A DNA stretch of 52,137 bases from Burkholderiales bacterium (lineage in GTDB: Bacteria; Pseudomonadota; Gammaproteobacteria; Burkholderiales; Burkholderiaceae_D), in NCBI GenBank assembly GCA_003136595.1, contig PLEY01000045.1, forward strand, positions 1-52,137, given 5' to 3'. The stretch's first letter is position 1. Each line of letters begins with the position of its first letter. Under the pieces are notes generated by a model. It did not search any database and was not told where the DNA came from. It worked only from the letters and a program-made list of their open reading frames with translations. Of the stretch, positions 36,003 through 43,922 are shown piece after piece. The position numbers and the translations under genes are program-made.

Positions 36003-37949
36003 ATGACAGCCCCCCGTGCCTCCGCCGCGTTTGCTCAGATCCCCAGCGTGACATTGATCGGACTCTATCGTCAGGTCTGGCACTACGCGCAGGGCGTGCG
36101 CGCGAAGTATCTTCTCGCACTCTTCCTGCTGGGCTTCTCGCAGGTCATCAAGCTGTCCGTTCCGTGGCTCGCCGGCGAAGCGATCAACACCATCCAGGCG
36201 GGCGACGTCAAGGAGCTGCGCCATGCGGGGCTGCTGGTGGCCGCCATCATCGTCGTGAATGTCATCGCCTGGATGTTGCATGGACCAGGTCGCATCCTCG
36301 AGCGCAACGTCGGTCTGCGGGTCCGTACGGCCATGTCCGATGCGCTCTACGCAAAGCTGCTGCGCGCGCCGCTTGGCTGGCACGAGCAGCATCATTCAAG
36401 CGAGCTTGCGCAGCGCGTGCAGCAGTCCACACATGCCCTATACGACTTTACACAAAGCCAGTTCGTCTATCTGCAGAACCTCATCAACATCATCGGGCCG
36501 CTGGTGGCACTGTCCCTGCTGTCCCGGCGCACCGGGCTCGCCGCTTTCGCCGGGTTCGTTCTCATCGCCTGCGTCATCGTGCGCTTTGACCGGGTGCTGA
36601 TGCGCCTTGCGGTGTTCGAGATCGATGCGGACCGGCGCTACAGTGCCGGCCTGCTCGATTTCACACGCAACATCTCAACCGTGATGGCGCTCAGGCTCGA
36701 ATCGGCGGCGCGCCGGCTGGTGGGGCACAGGCTCGTCGAGGCCTTCGTGCCCCTGCGCCGCAGCATCGAGGTCAACGAGGCGAAGTGGGGCAGCGTGGAT
36801 CTTCTGACGATCGGCCTCGTGTGGGGCCTGGTCGCGCTGCAAGCCTGGCAGGCTCTGGCCGCGGCTGCACCAGGAGGGGCTGACGCCGGCACGACGATCA
36901 TGCTGGGTTCGATCTTCATGGTCTACCAGTACGGACAGCAGTCGGCCGCCGTGATCAGCGCGCTCGCATCGAATTTCCAGAGCTTCTCGGGGGTCAAGGC
37001 GAACGTCGCGAGCGCCGCACCCATCTGGAGTGCAACGGAGCGGCCCGGTCCCCCGGCCCTGACCGCGGCGCCCTTCAAGCGCATCGAGGTTTCGCACCTC
37101 GAGTTTCGCTACGGCCCCGGTGCAGCCGCACCCGCAGGCGCTGCCAATGAACCCGGCACGGCCCCCATGGCGCCGCCCCCTGCGAAGGTGCTGCATGCCG
37201 ACCTTGAACTGGGCAGCGGCGAGCGCGTCGCGCTGGTGGGTCCAAGCGGAGCGGGTAAGAGCACGCTGCTGCGCCTTCTGGCTGGACTCTATCGGCCCGA
37301 CGCGGGCGAGATGCGCGTTGACGGGCGCCGCTGCCCGGAGGACTCGGGACTGGACGCGCTGGCGATGCTGGTACCCCAGGAGACTGAAGTCTTCGAGGCG
37401 AGCCTGCTTGAGAATCTGACCTTTGGCGCCTCATACCCCACCGAGGCCATCGAACGTGCCCTCCACCAGAGCTGCCTTGACGAGGTGGTGGCTGCCCTGC
37501 CGGCCGGGCTTGCGACACCGATCGTCGAAGGGGGATTCAATCTCTCAGGTGGACAGCGTCAGCGGCTCGCGCTCGCACGCGGTCTGCTCGCAGCAGGGCA
37601 AGCACAGGTGCTGCTTCTTGACGAGCCGACCTCGGCGCTCGATCAGGCGACCGAGGCCCGGGTGTTCGAGCGCCTGCGGTCGGGCCTGCCACACGTGTGC
37701 CTGGTGGCCTCAGTCCATCGGCTCTCAGCGCTGCGCCATTTCGACCGTGTCGTGCTGATGGCGCAGTGCAAGGTCGTCGACACCGGGACGGTCGCCGAAC
37801 TGCGCCATCGCCAGCCCGTGTTTCGCGACCTGGAGCAAGGTGACCCCTCCCTCGCCCGGGCCTTGGAGCGTAAGGCCGACGCGCCCCCCGAACCGCTCGA
37901 CGCCCCCTTCGCGGCGAGCCCGCAGAAGGCCGTCACCCTCCTGCGTTAG
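36003..37949 (+). CDS. ABC exporter half-transporter (fused permease-ATPase)
   Basis: 648 aa. A membrane domain of about six helices (residues ~35-330) is fused to an ATPase. Walker A is GPSGAGKSTLLRLLAG, signature LSGGQRQRLALARGLL, Walker [13 protein letters not shown], and the H-loop His is in VASVHRLS. An Ala/Pro-rich insertion of about 25 residues (around GPGAAAPAGAANEPGTAPM) interrupts the ATPase just before Walker A. It most likely works as a homodimer exporting lipids or drugs; the substrate cannot be read. No partner gene adjoins. Confidence 0.9.
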   Translation: MTAPRASAAFAQIPSVTLIGLYRQVWHYAQGVRAKYLLALFLLGFSQVIKLSVPWLAGEAINTIQAGDVKELRHAGLLVAAIIVVNVIAWMLHGPGRILERNVGLRVRTAMSDALYAKLLRAPLGWHEQHHSSELAQRVQQSTHALYDFTQSQFVYLQNLINIIGPLVALSLLSRRTGLAAFAGFVLIACVIVRFDRVLMRLAVFEIDADRRYSAGLLDFTRNISTVMALRLESAARRLVGHRLVEAFVPLRRSIEVNEAKWGSVDLLTIGLVWGLVALQAWQALAAAAPGGADAGTTIMLGSIFMVYQYGQQSAAVISALASNFQSFSGVKANVASAAPIWSATERPGPPALTAAPFKRIEVSHLEFRYGPGAAAPAGAANEPGTAPMAPPPAKVLHADLELGSGERVALVGPSGAGKSTLLRLLAGLYRPDAGEMRVDGRRCPEDSGLDALAMLVPQETEVFEASLLENLTFGASYPTEAIERALHQSCLDEVVAALPAGLATPIVEGGFNLSGGQRQRLALARGLLAAGQAQVLLLDEPTSALDQATEARVFERLRSGLPHVCLVASVHRLSALRHFDRVVLMAQCKVVDTGTVAELRHRQPVFRDLEQGDPSLARALERKADAPPEPLDAPFAASPQKAVTLLR

Positions 37950-38060
37950 TTCACGGGGCTCGCGCGCCTCCTTGTTCAACGACGTCCGGGATCGTCCGAG
38001 ATCGAGTACTTTGCGTGGATAAAGTCTCCCCCTCCACCGAAGGACCATCGCGGGATTGGA

Positions 38061-38130
38061 GTGTCATTGAGGGAGTGTCATTGAGGGAGCGTCATTGAGG
38101 GAGCGTCATTGAGGGAGTGCCATTTAGGGC
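38061..38130 (+). repeat. 14-bp tandem repeat, 4 copies plus a degenerate fifth
   Basis: GTGTCATTGAGGGA (38061 and 38075), GCGTCATTGAGGGA (38089 and 38103), and GTGCCATTTAGGGC (38117). The paired variants suggest duplication of a two-unit block. Confidence 0.9.
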
Positions 38131-38292
38131 CACTTTCAGCGTGGTCTGGTTGCCGTGCCTGGGTTTCCCGACGTCCCGCAAAATGCCCTCTCAACCCGGA
38201 GCTCGAAGAACTGGAAGGTTCACCAATCAGGTGGGAGACCGCTCGAATCCTGTTGGGTTCCATAGGTGATACCGCTTTGGCATGCGCGAGTG

Positions 38293-38318
38293 GAGCCCGG
38301 GGGCTCTGAACCGGGCTC
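38293..38318. terminator. Strong hairpin without T-tract
   Basis: GAGCCCGG (38293-38300) and CCGGGCTC (38311-38318) form a perfect 8-bp G+C stem with a 10-nt loop. It could stop read-through from the ABC gene 340 bp upstream, but no T-run follows. Confidence 0.3.
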
Positions 38319-38445
38319 TGCCCTAGACAAGTGTACGGAAGCGAACCCGGGGGCGTTGGCGCTCGGGTTTATGTGTGCCCCTTGTATTCCTCGCGAGCGC
38401 GCTGCACGATGGCAGCGTTGTGACGCGTTTCCTGGCCGCACTGCA

Positions 38446-38555
38446 GGGGCACTGAAGGGGCACTGAAGGGGAGTTCGAGGGGCACGGCAGGGGAGTGGAA
38501 GAGGGAAGGGGAGGAGAATCTGGAGGGAAACGGAAGGGAAACTGGAGGGGAATCG
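38446..38555 (+). repeat. 11-bp periodic purine-rich array, ten units, with G-quadruplex potential
   Basis: Ten contiguous 11-bp units start at 38446 and every 11 bp to 38545. Units 1-5 each begin GGGG, for example GGGGCACTGAA twice, then GGGGAGTTCGA, GGGGCACGGCA and GGGGAGTGGAA. Units 6-10 are GAGGGAAA-like. Four consecutive GGGG runs with loops of exactly seven bases meet the usual G-quadruplex pattern. The array ends 180 bp before the response regulator start. Confidence 0.85.
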
Positions 38556-38735
38556 AGGCGGAGAGGGCGCGGACAAATCCCGTTCGCAGACCGCCCCGGC
38601 TACCCCCCTTTTCGTTTAGGGCACTGGAGGGGAAGCAAATCATCCTTTGGAAGGCTTATCATTCATCCCTAAGCACGGTAGTGTGGAGACGGGTAACCCC
38701 ACTCGGGAATCGGCAGAACACTGAGCACAACAGCG

Positions 38736-39359
38736 ATGCGATTACTGCTCATCGAAGATCATCCGCTCTTCGCGCGTGCCATACGGGATGAGATCATCCG
38801 GCTTGCACCCCAGAGTTCAGTCATGATTGCAGGCAGCGCTCAGGACGCGCTTGATGCCCTGCGCAAACAGGAATTTGACCTCGTACTCGCCGACCTGGCC
38901 ATACCGGGCGCAAGCGGCCTGTCCCTGCTCAAGCAGATCCGCGCCCAGACGACCACGCGCGTTGCGATCGTGTCGGCGAGCGATGATCCGGTCATGGTTC
39001 ACGCGGTGTTCGCCGAACGCGCGGTGGGCTTCATCTCGAAGGCCAGTTCTCCGGAAGTGTTTTCCCAGGCCCTGTATCTGATCCTGGCCGGGGCATCGCA
39101 CTTTCCCGAATATGTCTATGCCAAGTCTGCTCCGAGCCCCGGCGCGATCCAGCTCACCAATCGCGAGATCACCGTGATGCGGCTCATCGCCGCGGGCAAG
39201 CAGAACAAGGAAATCGCGCGCGAACTCGCTCTGGGCATCCCGACGGTGAAGAGTCACATCAAGCACATCTACGCCAAGCTGGGGGTGAAGACCCGCGTGG
39301 CCGCCTCGATCAAGGCCGGGCAGTGCGGAATCCTGCCGGGTCCCACGAACTATCCATGA
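38736..39359 (+). CDS. NarL/LuxR-family response regulator
   Basis: 207 aa. The receiver domain has the acidic pair E7-D8 (LLLIEDHPLF), phospho-acceptor D53 (LVLADLAIPGASG), S80 and K102 (GFISKASSP). The LuxR helix-turn-helix is at about residues 140-200 (LTNREITVMRLIAAGKQNKE, then IPTVKSHIKHIYAKLGVKTR). It should bind DNA as a phosphorylated dimer. The stop overlaps the kinase start (ATGA), so the pair is coupled. The SD is weak. The repeat-rich region upstream is the place to look for its own control. Confidence 0.94.
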   Translation: MRLLLIEDHPLFARAIRDEIIRLAPQSSVMIAGSAQDALDALRKQEFDLVLADLAIPGASGLSLLKQIRAQTTTRVAIVSASDDPVMVHAVFAERAVGFISKASSPEVFSQALYLILAGASHFPEYVYAKSAPSPGAIQLTNREITVMRLIAAGKQNKEIARELALGIPTVKSHIKHIYAKLGVKTRVAASIKAGQCGILPGPTNYP

Positions 39360-40633
39360 GTGCCGATCGTCCAATCCCGGCGCCGGCGCTCACCGACCCG
39401 GAGGACTACGCACCGGGCGCCAACGAGATCCACGAACAGATCATCGGCTCGTTCTGTCACGATCTGCGGCAGCCGCTGAATGCGGCGCTCATGCGTCTCG
39501 CATCGCTAAAACGCGCCTACACCACGGGCCAGGATCGGGAGCTGCTCGAGGAACTGCATCTGAACCTGCGCGAGATAGCGAGCATGAGCGAGACGGTGTT
39601 TGATGCGATCCGGCTCTCGCGCGCGTCGATCAGACCGAACCCTGGTGCCGTCTCGATCCAGGATCTGTTCGAGCGGGTGCGCAGTGAATTCGGGCCCTTG
39701 GCCGAGCAGCGCGGCCTGCGTCTCGTGATCAAGCCCGCGCCACTTCTGGTCGTGACCGACGAGATCCTGCTTGCGCGGGTGCTGTGGAATCTGGTCCAGA
39801 ACGCCCTGAACTACACGCGCGAGGGCGGCGTGTTGGTCGCTGCCCGGCGCGCTGCGGGCGCGTTCTCGCTCGAAGTCTGGGACACGGGTCCGGGGATTGC
39901 CAAGGAGCAGATCGAGAAGATCTTCACGCCCTTTTTCCGCGGCGGGCACGATGCGAAGGGGCGCCAGAGCACCCGCAATAGCGGCATCGGTCTTTGGAAC
40001 GGGCGCGAATTCGCGCGCCTGCTCGGGGGCACGCTGTCGGTGGCATCGCGCCCGGGCCGCGGTAGCGTGTTTCGCCTGCGCCTGCCTGTACCGATGGAGA
40101 TCCTGAAACCGCGCGCGTCCTTAGCCCGGCGCACGGCCCGCGGTGCGCGTGCCTTGATTGCGCTGCTGGTCTCGGAGCCCGCGCAGCTGATCGAACATCA
40201 GCGCCTTGTGCTCGCCCATGGCGAGTCGCACGTCTCGTTCGCAGACCCCCTCGAGCTGCTCGCCTATCTGAACGTGCCGCTAAACCGGCCCGACGCGCTG
40301 CTCATCGAGTTGCGTTCCGGTCCGGTGAACGCCGAATTCCTGGTCGGAATCGTGGCCGCCCGCTATCCGGATCTGCCCGTGGCGGTCGTGATCGATGCAC
40401 AGGACGAGCGCGGCGTTGCCCAGCTGACCCGACTGAATGCGCGGATCCTGCGTAGACCCGTCGCGGGCACCGACCTCGATGCCCTGTTTCAGGACAGCCG
40501 GGCCGAGGATCATGCCGTCGCCGAGTGTATGGGTGAGCTGGGCCGCGAACTCGTGGACAACGCGTCCCGCGTGCGCCGTGCCAGGAAGGCTGCAAAACGC
40601 AAGCCGGCCGTGCCTGTCCACCCCCTCGCCTGA
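39356..40633 (+). CDS. Sensor histidine kinase with degenerate C-terminal receiver
   Basis: 425 aa, starting in a 4-bp ATGA overlap with the response regulator. No membrane helix or PAS domain, so it senses something in the cytoplasm or via a partner. The phospho-accepting His is H35 (GSFCHDLRQPLNAALMRL). The ATPase boxes are LWNLVQNALNYT (N), WDTGPGIAKEQIEKIF (G1/F) and GIGLWNGREFARLLGG (G2). The last ~120 residues fold like a receiver (IALLVSEPAQLIEHQ) but the acceptor position reads LLIELRSG with Glu318 in place of Asp, and the conserved Lys is Arg (ILRRPV). It cannot take phosphate and may mimic the phosphorylated state. Confidence 0.9.
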   Translation: MSADRPIPAPALTDPEDYAPGANEIHEQIIGSFCHDLRQPLNAALMRLASLKRAYTTGQDRELLEELHLNLREIASMSETVFDAIRLSRASIRPNPGAVSIQDLFERVRSEFGPLAEQRGLRLVIKPAPLLVVTDEILLARVLWNLVQNALNYTREGGVLVAARRAAGAFSLEVWDTGPGIAKEQIEKIFTPFFRGGHDAKGRQSTRNSGIGLWNGREFARLLGGTLSVASRPGRGSVFRLRLPVPMEILKPRASLARRTARGARALIALLVSEPAQLIEHQRLVLAHGESHVSFADPLELLAYLNVPLNRPDALLIELRSGPVNAEFLVGIVAARYPDLPVAVVIDAQDERGVAQLTRLNARILRRPVAGTDLDALFQDSRAEDHAVAECMGELGRELVDNASRVRRARKAAKRKPAVPVHPLA

Positions 40634-40851
40634 CGGGAGTCGCGCAGAACACCCAGCAAACCCCCTTGCGCCGTGCCCGGCTACCGGGCGCCTGTCATTC
40701 TCTTCCTGCTGCGGGCGCGCTGGCGCCGCGCCTTGTCAGAAGCCGATGGCAGGACCTAGACAGCGCCAACGCACTATCATTGCAAGGTTGGTTCGCTCGT
40801 CGGCGCGATCGTCGCGGCCGGGGAATCTGAGCCCCGCCACCAGGAGAATCC

Positions 40852-41889
40852 ATGCGCTACCGACTTTTAGGTCAGACCGGTCTTTATGTATCCGAGCTGT
40901 GTCTGGGGACAATGACGTATGGGGGTGCCGGCTTCTGGGCCACCATGGGGGGACTCAAGCAGGATGCCGTGAACGACCAGGTGAAGCGGGCGTTCGATGC
41001 CGGTATCAATTTCATCGATACGGCCAACGTCTACTCGTTTGGCGCATCCGAGTCCCTCGTGGGGCAGAGCCTGAAGGATCTGGGCCTGCCGCGTGATGAG
41101 CTCGTCGTGGCCACCAAGGCCACCGGCATCATGCATGAGCAGCAGGCCAATGGCCGTGGGCAGTCGCGCTATCACCTCATGAATGCACTCGACGCCAGCC
41201 TGAAACGGCTGCAGCTCGACCACATCGACCTGTACCAGCTGCATGGCTTCGATCCGCTCACGCCGCTCGAGGAGTCGCTCGCGGCGTTGAACGACATGGT
41301 GCGCTCGGGCAAGGTGCGCTATCTGGGCCTGTGCAACATGGCGGCCTGGCAGGTGATGAAGGCGCTCGCCATCGCCAAGGAGCGCAACTGGACGCGCTTT
41401 GAGAGCGTCCAGGCCTACTATACGATCGCCGGCCGCGACCTGGAGCGCGAGTTGGTGCCCTGCATCGCAGACCAGAAGCTCGGTCTCATGGTCTGGAGCC
41501 CGCTCGCCGGAGGCTTTCTGACCGGCAAGTTCAAGCCCGACGACAAGGGGCCGGAGGGTACGCGCCGCGCGAGTTTTGATTTCCCGGTAGTGGACAAGCC
41601 CCGTGCCTATCGCTGCGTCGAGGCGATGCGCCCGATCGCCAAGGCGCATGGGGTCTCGATCGCACAGGTGGCGCTCGCCTGGCTGCTCGCCAAGCCCGCC
41701 GTGACCACGGTCATCATCGGCGCCCGCACCACCGAGCAGCTGCAGGATAACCTCGCCTCGAGCAAGGTGACGCTCAGCGCAGCTGAAGTCGCGAGTCTCG
41801 ACGAGGTGAGCCAGTTACCGCCCGAATATCCCGGCTGGATGCTCGCGATGCAGGGCGGCTACCGGGCGAAGCCACCGTCGCGCGACTAA
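40852..41889 (+). CDS. Aldo/keto reductase
   Basis: 345 aa with SD AGGAGA. NADPH-dependent TIM-barrel reductase. The catalytic tetrad is D56, Y61, K89 and H131 (FIDTANVYSFG, VVATKAT, LYQLHGFD). GKVRYLGLCNMAAWQV and SPLAGGFLTGKF are typical of the family near YghZ/Tas-like enzymes. Substrate unknown; its neighbour is a sugar kinase. Confidence 0.92.
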   Translation: MRYRLLGQTGLYVSELCLGTMTYGGAGFWATMGGLKQDAVNDQVKRAFDAGINFIDTANVYSFGASESLVGQSLKDLGLPRDELVVATKATGIMHEQQANGRGQSRYHLMNALDASLKRLQLDHIDLYQLHGFDPLTPLEESLAALNDMVRSGKVRYLGLCNMAAWQVMKALAIAKERNWTRFESVQAYYTIAGRDLERELVPCIADQKLGLMVWSPLAGGFLTGKFKPDDKGPEGTRRASFDFPVVDKPRAYRCVEAMRPIAKAHGVSIAQVALAWLLAKPAVTTVIIGARTTEQLQDNLASSKVTLSAAEVASLDEVSQLPPEYPGWMLAMQGGYRAKPPSRD

Positions 41890-41978
41890 CCAGGATATTT
41901 GATTCGAGAGCCGCCGATGGCATCTTCCTGCGTCCACCGCTCAGTCCGGGTCGCCTCGCCGCCGCGAGGAACGCGCTC

Positions 41979-42869
41979 TTGAGGATCGGCGTCGACCTCG
42001 GCGGCACGAAGGTCTCGATTGTCGTGCTCGACGACAGCGACCAGGTCCGGTATCAGGCGCGCCGCTCGACCCCGCAGGGCGACTATGCGGCAACCCTCGA
42101 CCTGGTTGCGGCGCTCATCGCCGAGGCCGAACGCGAGGCGGGACCGGCCCGCTCGATCGGTATCGGCACACCCGGCTCGCCCGACCCCGACACCGGGCTG
42201 ATGCGTAACGCCAACTCAGTGTGCCTGAACGGCATGCCGCTGAAGCCCGATATCGAAGCGCGGCTCGGTCGCCCGGTGGTGGTGGCCAATGACGCCAACT
42301 GCTTCGCCCTGTCCGAGGCCACCGATGGCGCCGGGCGCGGTGCGCCGGTGGTGTTTGGTGTGATTCTTGGCACGGGAGTCGGGGGCGGCATCGTGGTGGA
42401 CGGCACGCTCCTGGGCGGCGCCAACCACATCGGCGGCGAGTGGGGGCACAATCCCCTGCCAGACCCCGACCCGGAAGATCTCCCCGCGCCGCCGTGTTAT
42501 TGCGGGCGCCAGGGTTGCATCGAGACTTACCTGTCAGGACCCGGACTGGCGTTGCGTCACCGCGCAGCCGGTGGCCGGGACTGCCCCCCCGCAGAGATCG
42601 CGGCCGCCGCCGCGCGCGGCGAGGAGACGGCCGGGCGCGTGTTCGCGCGCTACCTCGAGAACCTCGCGAAGTCACTCGCAGGCGTCATCAACATCCTCGA
42701 TCCGCACGCCATCGTGCTCGGTGGCGGCCTGTCGAATCTCGCCGTGCTGTATGAAGAGGTACCGAGGCGCTGGGCACGGCATGTCTTCTCTGGATCCGTG
42801 CGCACGCGTCTGTTGCGCCACCAGCACGGCGATGATTCCGGCGTGCGCGGCGCAGCGCGCCTCGGCTAA
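41979..42869 (+). CDS. ROK-family sugar kinase (fructokinase/N-acetylhexosamine kinase-like)
   Basis: 296 aa from a TTG at 41979 with GAGGA 9 nt upstream; this start gives the standard RIGVDLGGTK phosphate-binding opening. The catalytic region is VVVANDANCFALSEA. LGTGVGGGIVVDGTLLGGAN and HIGGEWGHNPL lead to the ROK zinc site CYCGRQGCIETYLSGPGL. It should phosphorylate a hexose or N-acetylhexosamine with ATP. The last 25 residues are Arg-rich. It lies 89 bp after the aldo/keto reductase, likely one unit. Confidence 0.88.
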   Translation: MRIGVDLGGTKVSIVVLDDSDQVRYQARRSTPQGDYAATLDLVAALIAEAEREAGPARSIGIGTPGSPDPDTGLMRNANSVCLNGMPLKPDIEARLGRPVVVANDANCFALSEATDGAGRGAPVVFGVILGTGVGGGIVVDGTLLGGANHIGGEWGHNPLPDPDPEDLPAPPCYCGRQGCIETYLSGPGLALRHRAAGGRDCPPAEIAAAAARGEETAGRVFARYLENLAKSLAGVINILDPHAIVLGGGLSNLAVLYEEVPRRWARHVFSGSVRTRLLRHQHGDDSGVRGAARLG

Positions 42870-43154
42870 GGCGCGAGCGTAGCGGCCGGCGGCACCCTGG
42901 GTCTCGCGCATTGCCACTGTCACAATCGGCGGAATCGGGCGACACGGCGCTTGGTCCCTCGGCGATAATCGCCTCGCGAGTCGGCCCCCGCCTACGTGGC
43001 GCCCCAGCCCGCGAGCGGGGTGCGGCGCGCGTCTGCGATGTGGCGGACGGCCTGCTTCCGGCTGCCTCCTTTTGCATGGACTTGATGCCGAATCTGCCAT
43101 GGTTCACCCCAAGCCGCTCCGAGATGCTCCCCTGATGCCGACGGGCCACGCGCA

Positions 43155-43922
43155 ATGCATTCCCTGAGCGGGAGTTCCGCCCACCTGATCATGGAAATGT
43201 GCGCCTACTTCGTTGGGGCTCGCATCTACTGGGCCATGGCGCGGCGCCATGCGGTGCGCACCCATTGGCAGGAACGCTTTTTCATCCTGGCTGCTGCCCT
43301 GGCCGGGGCGGCCTTGGGGAGCAAGGGCCTGCATGTGCTCGAGCACCTGCCCAGTCTCATGGAGCAGTCCGACCCGAGGCTCTGGCTGGCTGGCAAGTCG
43401 ATGGTGGGGGGGCTGCTTGGCGGAACAGTGGGCGTCGAGGGCGCAAAGAAGCTGATCGGCTGGAGCGGCTCGACGGGAGATCTCTGGGTGCCGGCGATTG
43501 CCGTGGGCCTCATCCTCGGGCGGATCGGCTGTCAGCTCTCGGGCACATGGGACCTGACTTACGGGAATGCGACGATGCTGCCATGGGCCTGGGACTATGG
43601 TGATGGCATCGGACGCCATCCCACCGCGCTCTATGAAATCATCCTCGTCGCCGTGCTGGTCGCAGGCGTCTGGACGAGCCCTGTCTTACGCGGCCATCCG
43701 GGCGCCCGTTTTGCGGCGTTTCTCGCCGGCTATTGCGCGCTGCGCTTTGGCCTGGAGTTCCTAAAGCCCCCCTTCGGCCCGGCGGCTACGGGCACGCTGC
43801 CCGTCGCGCTCTATGCTGGCCTATCGGCGATCCAGTGGGCCTCTTGTCTCGGGCTGCTTGGCTCTCTCGCCCTGTTGAGGTTCCGTCTGCACGAGCAGTC
43901 CTGGAGGAGTATCCATGCCTAA
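43155..43922 (+). CDS. Divergent Lgt-like membrane enzyme (prolipoprotein diacylglyceryl transferase fold)
   Basis: 255 aa with about seven membrane helices. It keeps the Lgt framework: R123 (ILGRIGCQLSGTW), HPTALYE (155-161), R197 and E201 (LRFGLEFLKPP). Against Lgt as I remember it, the catalytic His of the SFHGG box is Val84 (SMVGGLLGG), the key Asn is Cys126 and the following Glu is Thr131. So it may bind phosphatidylglycerol but use another acceptor or another reaction. It overlaps the radical SAM gene by 8 bp. A start at ATG 43191 is an alternative, as no SD precedes 43155. Confidence 0.85.
   Translation: MHSLSGSSAHLIMEMCAYFVGARIYWAMARRHAVRTHWQERFFILAAALAGAALGSKGLHVLEHLPSLMEQSDPRLWLAGKSMVGGLLGGTVGVEGAKKLIGWSGSTGDLWVPAIAVGLILGRIGCQLSGTWDLTYGNATMLPWAWDYGDGIGRHPTALYEIILVAVLVAGVWTSPVLRGHPGARFAAFLAGYCALRFGLEFLKPPFGPAATGTLPVALYAGLSAIQWASCLGLLGSLALLRFRLHEQSWRSIHA

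Larger units (their letters stand above)
37950..38735. other. 786-bp repeat-rich intergenic region before the two-component genes
   Basis: No gene is supported. It contains a 14-bp tandem repeat (38061-38130), a long hairpin (38293-38318) and a 110-bp array of 11-bp purine-rich units (38446-38555). The promoter of the response regulator should lie in its last 150 bp, but no strong hexamers stand out. Confidence 0.6.

Noticed and set aside
38061-38555. Possible CRISPR array
   Set aside because: Repeats are 11-14 bp and contiguous with no unique spacers, and no cas genes are present.
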